Shown one piece after another: positions 46,482 through 64,000 of a stretch of 64,000 nt of DNA. Under the pieces are notes generated by a model, which made no database searches, was not told the DNA's origin, and worked only from the letters and a program-made list of their open reading frames with translations. The DNA is taken from NCBI RefSeq assembly GCF_030052815.1, contig NC_079496.1, positions 9,191,100 through 9,255,099 of the forward strand, read 5' to 3'. The position numbers and the translations under genes were made by a program. Source of the DNA: Hevea brasiliensis. Lineage: Eukaryota > Streptophyta > Magnoliopsida > Malpighiales > Euphorbiaceae. The stretch's first letter is position 1. Each line of letters opens with the position of its first letter.

Positions 46482-48721
46482 TGACATATGCATTTCATAT
46501 AGTCATTTTGTAACACCCTAGGCAAATCCCACATCGGCAAAACACGGGAGAGATGCTGGGTTTATAAGTTGGCGGTTCGTAACTCCTAGTGAAGTGTTTT
46601 AAAACTGTGAGGGCTTCGGCCCAGAGAGGACAATATCACCAGTGGGCCGGGCCATTACATTTGTGGTATCAGAGCAGCTCCACGTGCAACCTTGGGCGAT
46701 GGTGGGGCAAACCTCAGCGAGGACGCTGAGTCCCATAAGGGGGGTGGATTGCAACACCCTAGGCAAATCCCACATCAGCAAAACACGGGAGAGATGCTGG
46801 GTTTATAAGTTGGCGGTTCGTAACTCCTAGTGACGCGTTTTAAAACTGTGAGGACTTCGGCCCAGAGCGGACAATATTACTAGTGGGCCGGGCCATTACA
46901 CAATTAGGTTAGATTTTATAGTTATTTTATTCTTTTATTAGTTAATTTTAGTTAATTTCATTAGTTATTTAATTACTCCTTTATACTTGTTAATTTTGGG
47001 TTAATTTGAAATTTTATTTTTCATTTGTAGATAAAATGGTATTTTTGAGGGACTAAACAATAATTATACAAGTAAAGAGTAAATTCCCAATCTAAAAGTG
47101 CCAAAAATGAAGCTTAAAAATTGAAAATTTCAAAGGTTGCTGAAATCTACACAATATATTGCATAGCCTATGCAACTTGTGTCCAGAAATTAGAAGAAAT
47201 TTTGTAAGTTGCTGAAAGTTGCATAAGATGGTCACAGCCTGTGCAATCAGCATCTAGAAAAATAGAGAAATTGCAAACCTGCAAAAGTTGCACAAGATAG
47301 TGCACAGGCTGTGCACCTTCTTAATGTGAAAGCTCAGAAAACAGCTAAAACCTATCGAAAGTTGCACAAGATGTCGCACAGCCTGTGCATCTGCTTATGC
47401 ACTGCCACAGGAGACAAATGGAGATCTATAGAAACCTGTACAGCCTCTGCACAGCTTATGCACCTGTCTGTGCAGTACCACGAAAAAACTCTAGAGCTTG
47501 CCAAAATGTGCATAGGGACCTACATGGCTATGCAAACTTGTTTTCACTCATCCTCTCCAGACTTGACTCTGCACAAGATGTTGTACAAGTACTATTCAAG
47601 CTATGCACTTCCTCATTAGTTAGCTAAAGATGCAAATCTTCTCACACTTGTAGTGACCTCACCTTAAACCATTTTTAGGCCTTCCTAGGGTTTTTGTCAG
47701 GAGGTATTTAAGCCTTCTTACATCACTTTTTGCAAAGAGAAGAGCAAGAAGAGAAACAATTGAAGAAAAGGAGAGAGACAAAAAGTGGAAGAATGCCATT
47801 TTTCACACACTAGCCAGAATTTTGGCTCTTGTTCACCAGATTCTTCACACCAAACATCGGGTTTTCTATTTTCAAGTTTACTTTTTATGTTTTATTTCTT
47901 CTTCTACACAAAATCTCTTGTAATGAACATGGATTGTGAGTAGTTTTCTTTAATTATGGAGTTAGGGATGTAATATTTGAGTTATTTTATGGATTTGAAC
48001 TGGGCTAGTCCCAATTTAATGAAATTTATGAAGTTTAATCCATTTCTTGTGAGCTTGTTGACATGCTTAATGTAAGGGCCTATTACGTTATGTTCTTAAT
48101 CCTTAGTTGAAGGACCGAAAGGAGAGAGCCAAGCGATAGATAATCAAGAAATTGAACTTAATTAACTTACATCTAAAAATATACTAAGGATTAAGAGGGT
48201 TTTATAGATTGATTAAAGATTTTAATGGGTCTTGGATAATTTTAAACTCCGCGAAAATAGGATATAATTAATCAAGGCACACATTTTTTTTTAACTCGAA
48301 AGAGATTTCAAAGGATTTTAGAATTGATCTCCTTTAACACATAATTCATAGATTGGGTTAGGTAGGGAAAATTTCAAATTGACTTGAATATGAATCATTA
48401 ACTCCAGAATCATCTTTTTACAATTGTTGCTTATTATTTTACTTTTAAGGGCTTAATTTATCTCATTTCACCAATTTTTATTATTAATTTTCCAATTTCT
48501 TTATTTAGCCAATTATTAAATTAGTCATTGTTTGAATGGAGTCTTGTATTTTCATACCCTATAATTCAAATTACCAAATTTCTTTTATTTGTTTGATTAA
48601 ATTATAATTTTAATATAGTTCATTTTACATTAAAAATTCAATTGAAAATACAACTCTTCGTGAGAACGATATCTTTTTTATACTACATGAATGACCCATG
48701 CACTTGCGGTAGTTCGCATCA
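46482..48721 (+). repeat. Right LTR of the nested gypsy element, interrupted by a TRIM
   Basis: The LTR runs from TGACATATGC to GCATCA and is about 1.84 kb after subtracting the 392-bp TRIM and its duplication. A TATTTAAG box lies near 47704. Its end (TTCGTGAGAACGATATC...CACTTGCGG) is the pattern seen in many Tat/Athila LTRs. Confidence 0.7.
46509..46900 (+). mobile_element. TRIM (miniature LTR retrotransposon), inner layer of the nest
   Basis: Two 151-bp LTRs (46509-46659 and 46750-46900) run from TGTAACACCC (second copy TGCAACACCC) to GGGCCATTACA. Between them are only 90 bases, with primer site TGGTATCAGAGC at 46664-46675 and a polypurine tract AAGGGGGGTGGAT just before the second LTR. 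Flanks CATTT (46504-46508) and CAATT (46901-46905) are a target duplication with one mismatch, splitting the host LTR within TAGTCATTT/AGGTTAG. The size, lack of coding sequence and the LTR words CCCACATCGGC and GGGTTTATAAG fit the TRIM class of plants. The two LTRs differ at about seven positions. Confidence 0.9.
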
Positions 48722-49632
48722 AAAATCTTAGAAAATCTACTCACTCATAATAATATTTACAATGGAAAATGATATAATAAAAGAAAGAAACATAAAATGG
48801 AGCTAAAAGTAGAAAAATCCATGTAAAGAAAGCCCCGAATCCCAGAATATCTGAAGCTGGACGTTACTTGTAACAGATCCCAACAGAAAATGGCGTTTCT
48901 TCTTCCTCTCTTTCTCATGGTCTTTTTCTCTTCCTTCCTCCTTATTCTCTTTTTTAAGTTTTTGCATGGCTTGATCTTTCTTTTGGCTAAAAGGAGAAAA
49001 AGATCTATTTATATGTCCCTAATGATCTGCTTAAAATAAGCTAAAAGGGGATAAGGACAAAAGGTACAAAAGTAATGAGGTGTAAAAAATAATCATAATC
49101 AGCATAAAAATTTGCCATGCAATACAACCCAGTGTTGGATTTCAACATGCCCCGTGTTGGATTTCAACATGCCTCGTGTAAAAAAAAACAGGTGAAGTAA
49201 CATGGGGCATGTGACTTCGTTTGAAAATCGCTTCCTCCCTTAACTTTTCTCTTTACTGCGACTGACGAAGTATCATGCCTCATGTCACTTCGTCTGAAAA
49301 TTACGATTTCTCTTAAATTCCCTGCCTGCTTCAGAAATAACACTGCCCAATGTTGAAGCTCAGTAAAATTTCGGCTATTCTTCAAGCAAAATTTTTTCAA
49401 TTTTTTCACCACTCTAAGCCTCCAAACAACAATATATTATTACCATTTGCATCTTTTTATCTTCAAATCACCTTAAAACCTATTAAAAACATAAAAATTT
49501 CAAACATCAATTATAAAAAACTAAAATTATAATTTAACTAAATTAAAAACTAAATTGCTATAAAACTCTAAAATAAAAGAGCAAAATTAATGCAAAATGA
49601 CTCTAAAATGCCCATATAAAATATGTGTATCA
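48722..49632 (-). mobile_element. 5' part of a minus-strand gypsy LTR (outer layer of the nest)
   Basis: On the minus strand this begins TGATACACATATTTTATATG at 49632 and continues in the style of the LTR at 42364. A minus-strand TATA-like ATATAAATAG lies at 49005-49014. It is the first half of the LTR whose second half is 41690-42363. Minus-strand frames such as 49164-49412 have no family resemblance. Confidence 0.6.
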
Positions 49633-50211
49633 ATACATTCTTCATTAGTTTGTTAGGTAAATAATATTATAATGCACAAGACTATAATAAGAAAAACTTG
49701 ATAAATTACGATTTTCTTTATTTTTTACAATTAGTTTCTTCTGAGACAAACTTAATCATCTAAGTTAAAGCTAATTGACATCACTTTATTTTAAAGTTCT
49801 TTGAATATATAAAAATAAAAGGATAATATATTTTGAAAAAAAAAATCATCATGTCTAAGACATAGTCCAACACAAATTAAGACTCGAATGCGAGGGAATT
49901 TCTTGATCCACTTAGTTTGAAAGTTAAACAAAGTGAGACCATATCCCTTAGGCCGTCATAATTGAACCATGTAATTTTATTAGTGTGGCCATTTCTTTTT
50001 AATTATTCCTTCAGTTTTGGGGGTATTACTTCTTTTTAATTATTTTTTATTAAGCGATTAATGCACACAGCAACTTGTTATTTATTTGGCTGTTGGCCAT
50101 TAGAAGACAATAGCTGGGTTGGCATTGATGTCAATTTCATGTCAAGGCTTCATTTATTTTTCAGCCATCAGTTCTTTATATTTTGGAAAAAAAAAAAAAC
50201 TTAATTAAAAG

Positions 50212-50261
<50 letters not shown>

Positions 50262-51420
50262 AGACTTGTTTGTAGAGAATGGACGTCAAAGAAAATATTC
50301 CAGGCAAAGGGTCAATTTCTTAGACGACTTGTTCAATATTGATAACCAGTGACGGCAGAATAATCGTACTAATCTTTATGATGTAATCATATATATAGTC
50401 ATAGTAATCTTTATGATGTAATCATATATATAGTCCAAGTTCCCAGATTTTCCTTAATAATTCCTCCAAAGATTATACTATTTAATTTAATTTAATTAAA
50501 AAAATTATCATAAGATAGTGATACATACATCTTAATTCAAAGAAATATTTTTGTCAATTAGCACGTTTTTTTGTTTTCTCCGAAAAATATTAAAATTTAA
50601 CTACCTTTTTTAAAGCAAAAATTTAACCAACTTGTCATCTGTGATTATTTTAATTTTAATAAAACAAATCTTAGTTTGCAAATAATTATTAATAAATAAT
50701 TATAATGTTTTATTTAATGATAAAATTAATAAAATAAAATAATAGATAGAATAAAAATGCGTTCTATATTGATTAGTCTAATAATTTAATAACTAAATAA
50801 TAATTTTATAATGCATACTATAAAAAAATGTTAGATTTATACAAAATTTGTTGCAGTAAGTTTTGACAATGATATATGAATTGCTGCAAGTTATTGGTAT
50901 AAAATTGTGGTCATACATATTTTATAACAAAATTATGGTCACTAAAAAAAATAATTACTAAAAAATTTATCAATGATAACAACGATTATTGTTATATTCT
51001 TTTTACGTATCATCAGCAATAATTTTTTATGTTACTGATATGTTAATTTTATAGTAGTAAAATTAATATTGTTGCAAAATTTTTACTACTAATTTTAATG
51101 TTTATTTTTGTTGTAGTGATAATACTATAATAAGAAAAAATCTAATAGATTACTTTCTTTTTGAAAAAACATAAATTCATTAATAAAATCAAAGCATTAG
51201 AATAATTTGACTTAGTTTAGTAGTTAAATATATACTACTCATCTGGCAAAATTAAGTTAAAGTCACCGTTCCCCTAATCCCTCATTCAAAGAAAGAAATA
51301 ATTAAAATTTTAAGCATTACAAATAATCACAGGAGAAATAGGAACTTATATATTTTTACAAATCAAGTATATAATTTATTATCATAGACAATAAAGTCAA
51401 ATTTTTTTCGAAGTCAGAAT
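49633..51420. other. Upstream modules of glucosidase C
   Basis: No gene is seen. 49790-50320 corresponds to 14300-14730 (shared AGAATGGACGTCAAAGAAAA, 14686-14705 and 50276-50295) and 50330-50720 to 13915-14240 and 41230-41640. A 36-bp tandem doubling (AATCTTTATGATGTAATCAT-type) lies at 50366-50433. Confidence 0.6.
50217..50258. repeat. (GA)n microsatellite
   Basis: About 20 GA units, directly before the module segment that contains AGAATGGACGTCAAAG. Confidence 0.95.
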
Positions 51421-52090
51421 TTATTTAAATTCTTTTCTTAAAATTGATTTATCAAAATAATTATATCAAGTTGACTAGTTTCAGCTCATTGCTTAATTGC
51501 TCAGAAACTTCAGTTCCAGTTTAGGCGTCCCATGCATGCATGATCGATGCTTCCTGGAAATTGTCCTGTCTCATATGACTATTCAGCATGCATGTTTCCA
51601 TTTAATGTAGAATAATTTTTTGTTGACAGGGTACGCAACCCCACATATGTTATGCAAAATCAGACCATACAACAATATTCTGGAGGAAGACTGTTAAACT
51701 GGTGCAGCCCAATTGATTTTGATTTCAATAAATTAAAATTATTTTTTTTATATAAAAATAAGACATTAATGTAGACCCATTAATATTTCTTGTTCTTTGT
51801 ATTTTCAAAATTCTAAATGAAAAGAATTGTATTAATTCATTAAATAAAGTTGATTTCTTTTCAAATGTAGCTGTGTGAGAATTTATTTGAATTCTTTTCT
51901 TAAAATTGATTTATCAATAATTATATAAAGTTCGCTAGTTTCAGCTCATTGCTTAATTGCTCAGAAACTGCAGTTCCAGTTTAGGCGTCCCATGCATGCA
52001 TGATCGATGCTTCCTGGAAATTGTCCTGTCTCATATGACTATTCAGCATGCACGTTTCCATTTAATGTAGAAGAATTTTTTGTTGACAGG
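51420..52090 (+). promoter_or_regulatory. Duplicated promoter module of glucosidase C with two RY-type elements
   Basis: The block TTAAAATTGATTTATC...TTTTTTGTTGACAGG occurs at about 51435-51628 and again at 51896-52090, separated by a segment that in B occurs once. Each copy has CATGCATGCATG (51531-51542 and 51991-52002). Gene C therefore has a tandem duplication of about 455 bp relative to the near-upstream region of B. Confidence 0.6.
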
Positions 52091-52264
52091 AAAATTTTCT
52101 CTATATTTTATTGATGAAATTTTAAATCATAAAAGTAAACCACAAAAGAAATATATATTCCTCATTGTTAAGAAATATACATATGTATTATTTTTGACCA
52201 AAAATTAATGTGCAAGATCCAACAACCAGTAACCAAAAATTTACAAAAATGCCACCCAGTTCTC

Positions 52265-52273
52265 TATATAAAG
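52265..52273 (+). promoter_or_regulatory. TATA box of beta-glucosidase C
   Basis: TATATAAAG with the same downstream GGAAGATCGATCCCAGCGA as in A and B, 109 to 117 bases before the ATG at 52382. Confidence 0.8.
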
Positions 52274-52381
52274 GGAAGATCGATCCCAGCGATAAGACAA
52301 CCCAAACCTCTGTATTAGTTATTAGCTGTGCAGAACAAGAAAACTTAAAAAGAATATCAGTGGTGAATGATAAGGAGGAGG

Positions 52382-55947
<3,566 letters not shown>

Positions 55948-57895
55948 TCTAGAACAGTGTTCACATGTAGAAATATTTATATTTATTTTAAGTTGTTTAC
56001 ACTGTAGCATTTGCAATCCAAAAAATATTTTTGAGTAAAGAATTATAATATTACATTGTGCATTTGTAATCTAGAACAGTGTTCATATATAAATATTTGT
56101 ATTTATTTAAGTTGTTTATTCTGCGCATTTGCAATCTAATGATTTTTGTTTTTTGATCAAAGCGTAATAATATTACATTCCCAAGTGAATCCAAAATCAA
56201 AAGTTTTCTCAACAACAGAGGATTATAACTGGAATGTTACAAGAAAAGCCTAAAAACACTGCTTTGCTATACAATCTGCAATCGTATTTGCAGTTCTTTT
56301 GAGCAAGCTGAAGACACAGGGCTGGAATAACTCAATCTGTCTATGAATGTGTTTCACCAAGCCGTCAATTTCCCAATAGACATCATGTTTCCTCGTGAGA
56401 GATTCGCACAAAGTTTAGGATAAGTTTCTGTAGTCCCATATCCTGAGCAAGGCTAATGGATTCTAGCAGGGCTAGTGTTTCTCCTACCAGGGGAGAAGTG
56501 CTATTACTGCTTGCTGTCTTGCATTGTATAATTTCACTTCTGTGATTCTGCAGAGTGCAACATAGCATACTGATTGTGACTTATGATTTGATGCAGTATC
56601 AGAATTGAATTTGAGTGATCCTTGAGGAGGAGGTTGCCACTTACTATTTCTTTAATTGCTGGTAGGGCTCTGTCTGTGCTGGAGGACATGCATCCTGTAG
56701 CAGGTTGAGCTCTTGAATCCAATCCATCTTCTGATGTGATTAATTGTTATTCTTTGTTGGAAGCAGATTCTTCGCAACTAAGTTTTAATCTTTGGCTGCG
56801 CCTTTGGTCTCCAAATTGATTTCCAAAATTTATCATGTGCTGTCTTAAAAGGACATGGGTTCAAGTTATTGGCTTCACCTTCTTTTTTAATCTTAAAGGG
56901 GAATAGGCTGATTCAATTGTGTATGCTCCCCTCTTGTCATAATGCTATACCCAGGTATCTTCTGCTATGTGGCCTAAAGTAGCTGCATTTGACAATGCAG
57001 TGTTTGTGATACGTGATGGAAACATAGTCCCTTTCATTCATTGATCTCCAGTTGTAAAATCCATTGGGTAAAGTGTTCTCGACCTCCACTAGTCGCATTG
57101 TAACGCCCCAAAAATCCAATACAAATCATGAAGGAAACGCAATTATATATTCAACAATTGCAAAATAGGACAATCTATTATACCGCCAACTAAAAATCTG
57201 TTGTATAATCATCATTGTTACACATTTCAGTACCTGCATTGCCTAAAACGACTTTGCATCAACCAGTAACTTTCTTGCATTTTCTTGGCTAAGCATCAGC
57301 TACCGATGCTTTAGGATACCTGAGCTGCCACCCTACTCAATGCCACATAATAATCAGAGAATGGTTTTCACAACAACGTAAACAGCCATAAGTAATAATA
57401 TAAATCTGCAAATAATCCATTCACAAATGGCTTAATGCGATCCTGCACCACTTCTAGCTGCAAAAAGATTCATAAATTACCTTTCGACTTAGTCCTATTT
57501 GACATCAGAGTAAAGAAGAGTATATCTGGTGTTTGGCATATTGAGCAGAAAGTGAGAAACTCGGAAATGGTGTTCATTCTGCATCAGTTAATTAATTAGC
57601 ATGTAATTTACAATTTTTTTTTTGTAGTATGCTTAGTTAATATTTCAATTATAATTTTCTATATTATTAGATAAATATGAATAAAATTTGAGAGCCTCAT
57701 ATTGGTATTTTTTTAATGATTAATGATAATAAAAGAAAAAAATATCGGACTGAATGTTATGAGCTGGTGGTTTGTCAAACTCATTAACTATATCATGTCA
57801 AACTCCATTGTTATGACAAGCACGCCATTCTAAGGCACACACAAAAATCGTACAATCACACAGTATTGAAAAAAGAAGAAGAATAATAAAGATTT
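55948..57895. other. Downstream region of unit C, copy of the region behind B
   Basis: It matches 38808-40748 closely, including the doubled 3' flank, the RVT_3 relic and the first part of the solo LTR. The match to B stops at about 57895, where a different LTR begins with TGTGACGCCCC. Confidence 0.7.
56320..56765 (-). pseudogene. RNase-H-like (RVT_3) relic, unit C
   Basis: A copy of the relic behind B, with the same 8-bp deletion and a few substitutions. It keeps 16 bases near 56645 (TTTCTTTAATTGCTGG-type, also present behind A) that B has lost. LVGETLALLESISLAQDMG is recognisable on the minus strand. Confidence 0.6.
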
Positions 57896-59880
57896 TGTGA
57901 CGCCCCTTACCCGTCTATTGTATAGTCGAGCAAGAAGTGCCACATTCAGTGCCGGAGCAAGAAGTGCCTCGGACCCGGACAGAGCCTCCCCTATTTTATT
58001 AGTATTTGGCGGGTTTCCTCTAATCACTTGTTAACATGTCTATATTCATTTCACACATTTCCATATCATATTCTCTTGTATCATATCATTTACAATTATT
58101 TATGAGATCTAAAAATGAAGTATCATCTATTGCATTCATATAGAAATTTATAGATAATAAATTACAAGTTTTCATTTCAATCTCAAAGTTTAATTACAAG
58201 TCCAAAATGAAATACATCATGAATAGACATAATGAACCAAAATACTAGTCTATACATGGGCCCTACCAAAATACAAAAGACCGGTGAGGTGACTCTGGAC
58301 AATGGCAGATCTGGTCAGAGCTCTGTCAGTGCACTACTGGTGCTCCTGTTGCTGCTGCTGGGACTGATCTCCAGTGTCTACGCGATGGAAAACCAACGCG
58401 CTAAGCATAACGCTTAGTGGTGCATAATTTATAATAACAATAATTTAACAATTTAAATAATAATGGTAAATTCATAATTTCTGTGTCTTTTACATTTTTA
58501 TTGCATTTTGGGAACAATTTAATTTATCAGGATCTTTTCTGTTTACTTATTGTATATTTAATCTTAATTAATCATTTTCAATGCCCAAGAAACCTAAAAC
58601 AAATTATAAAAGCTGGATGCACGGGTGTATACTGGTTAGACAGCCATATATCATCCAAAGATATCGTCGATCACGACGAGGCCACCGTGGTACGAGACCA
58701 CATTGTCAGCTTGTAAAGCCAAAAATAAAGTAGGCACAATGGCCAGTAAGTAGGCATATAGCCTGTAGAACAATCATACCAGACATATATTGTCAGTTCA
58801 TGATTTTCTCGGTAGGTAGTACTGCTATCTGTAGTCCCTAATTAGTATACCAATTTATCCAAACTAAATAAATAAGTCTAGGTATACTATGGGCAATTAA
58901 ACATTTTTAATTAATTTAGCACTATTCACTGTTACTATTTTCTAGTACTGTTCATTGTTACCATTAATTTCATATTAATAGGACATTAGTTCCAATTTAC
59001 ATATTCATATCATTTTTAATATTTAATTATCCTTATGAGTATTTTAATTATCATATATAACATTTTTCTCATGAACCTTTATTTAGGTTCATATTGATGT
59101 GTTATCTTTATCTAGGAATTTGACTAGGTTAGGATGTCTATTTAGTCACACTTCCTTCATAACAATTGCTCCTCTATGTTTAAACTTGAATTTCAGTTTT
59201 TGAATCACTGAATTTGGGGTTATAGAACTCAAGTTATGGTCAAAATACCAAAGTAACAGTATTTTGGATAATTTCTGAGTTGGCAGTTTTAGTGACTCAA
59301 CTTGTACTAATAATTTGATTTGGTTAAAGGAAAAACTGGGTCAAGTGGTCTGCATTAAAAGTGTATCCCTATGTCTAAGTTTTCCATTGATGTAAATTTT
59401 AGGTCATTTGGACCAGTATAGAGAGAGTTATGACCAAATGAACTGTTCATTTGGTCATTTTCTGGGTTGGTAGTTTTAGTGACCCAACTTGTGCTAACAA
59501 TTTAAATTGGTTAAAAGCAAAAATGTGTCAAGTGGTCTTCATGAAAATTGTAGCCCTATATCTAAGCTTTCCATTGATGTAAATTTTAGGTCATTTGGAC
59601 CAATATAGAGAGAGTTATGACCAAATGAATACGTACTATTCATTTAGTCATTTTCTAGGTTGGCAGTGTTTGGTCATCCGAGTTTGGGCAGAGAATGATT
59701 TTGGCAAAATTTGGGTATGATGTCCACATGAAAAATGGGCTATTTTGAGCCTATTTTCACCTTCAATCGGCTTCATAACAATTGGAGTCACACATTTTCA
59801 GTTATGGGTCAATAAACCCACTGGACTCATTGAGTCCAAACCTGCAGAAAATTAAACACTCCCAATATCTCAATTCCTTC
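57896..59880 (-). mobile_element. Partial gypsy LTR abutting glutathione reductase
   Basis: It starts TGTGACGCCCC at 57896, the plus-strand reading of a minus-strand gypsy LTR end. The stretch AACGCTTAGTGGTGCATAAT (from about 58409) and the passage AAGCTTTCCATTGATGTAAA (59566-59585) are familiar from plant gypsy LTRs. A block of about 190 bp is repeated: TTTCTGAGTTGGCAG near 59272, TTTCTGGGTTGGTAG near 59459 and TTTCTAGGTTGGCAG near 59652. No matching other end or second LTR is seen; the sequence gives way to a glutathione reductase exon near 59886. Confidence 0.55.
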
Positions 59881-59885
59881 AACTT

Positions 59886-64000
<4,115 letters not shown>

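Larger units (their letters stand above)
42364..48721 (+). mobile_element. Deleted gypsy LTR retrotransposon (Tat/Athila-like), middle layer of the nest
   Basis: LTR copies start TGACATATGCATTTCAT at 42364 and 46482. The right LTR ends GTAGTTCGCATCA at 48721. Flanks GAAAT (42359-42363) and AAAAT (48722-48726) are a likely target duplication with one change. The interior (43564-46481) is only the 3' non-coding tail: it includes GACAAGGGTCAAGCTAATGA (43699-43718), the GAGGACAACGTCTGCTTTGA word near 44920 and GAGGACAAACAAAGATTTGA just before the right LTR, all phrases typical of the region after pol in Tat/Athila elements. Gag, pol and the left LTR's 3' end are deleted. No open frame of note remains. 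Confidence 0.7.

Noticed and set aside
46664..46675. TGGTATCAGAGC considered as part of a tRNA gene (also at 15273 and 26608)
   Set aside because: It is only the 12-base primer site next to LTRs. No cloverleaf can be drawn around it.
58232..58417. 61-codon frame with a leucine-rich stretch resembling a small secreted or membrane peptide
   Set aside because: It lies inside the partial gypsy LTR, and its downstream context (AACGCTTAGTGGTGCATAAT) is typical LTR sequence. There is no independent sign of a gene.

Overview
This window is AT-rich nuclear DNA of a flowering plant, most likely a eudicot. The evidence is intron-rich genes with GT-AG introns, a tandem family 1 beta-glucosidase cluster, a cytosolic-type glutathione reductase gene, and several plant LTR retrotransposons primed by initiator-Met tRNA (TGGTATCAGAGC-type sites). 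I cannot name the species from sequence alone. About half of the window is transposon.

Layout. 1-11,432: a gypsy-type element gene (plant-transposon protein domain plus a coiled-coil half) whose coding exon is split by a 9.35-kb minus-strand LTR element (1100-10449, target duplication TCAGC). That inserted element has no recognisable gag or pol inside. 11,433-14,971: non-coding flank. 14,972-20,009: a Ty1/copia element with 300-bp LTRs and a broken polyprotein. 20,010-23,368: promoter-distal non-coding DNA. 23,489-32,589: beta-glucosidase A (12 exons, 502 aa), with a second Ty1/copia element (26383-30939, identical 225-bp LTRs, target duplication TAGTT) in intron 6. 35,153-38,807: beta-glucosidase B (510 aa). 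52,382-55,947: beta-glucosidase C (510 aa), almost identical to B. 40,664-41,020: probable solo LTR. 41,690-49,632: three-level nest, in which a minus-strand LTR is split by a plus-strand gypsy element whose right LTR is split by a 392-bp TRIM. 57,896-about 59,880: part of another gypsy LTR. 59,886-63,997: seven exons of glutathione reductase, cut off at the 5' side against that LTR and running out of the window on the right.

How it fits together. The three glucosidases share intron positions and phases, TATA boxes, a duplicated 3' flank and a downstream minus-strand RNase-H-like (RVT_3) relic, so the duplicated unit is gene plus flanks. B and C differ by roughly nine silent and two replacement changes by eye, which suggests a recent duplication under purifying selection. 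The sequence features ([20 protein letters not shown], secretory leader) place them nearest the Arabidopsis BGLU45/46/47 group, whose studied members act on monolignol glucosides in the cell wall. That substrate is inference here. Upstream regions are built from repeated modules, one of which carries the RY-type sequence CATGCATG in B and C.

Limits. All exon boundaries come from reading splice sites and comparing the three copies by eye. Both copia elements have near-identical or identical LTRs but many single-base frame lesions, so unpolished-assembly indels are a real possibility in this window.
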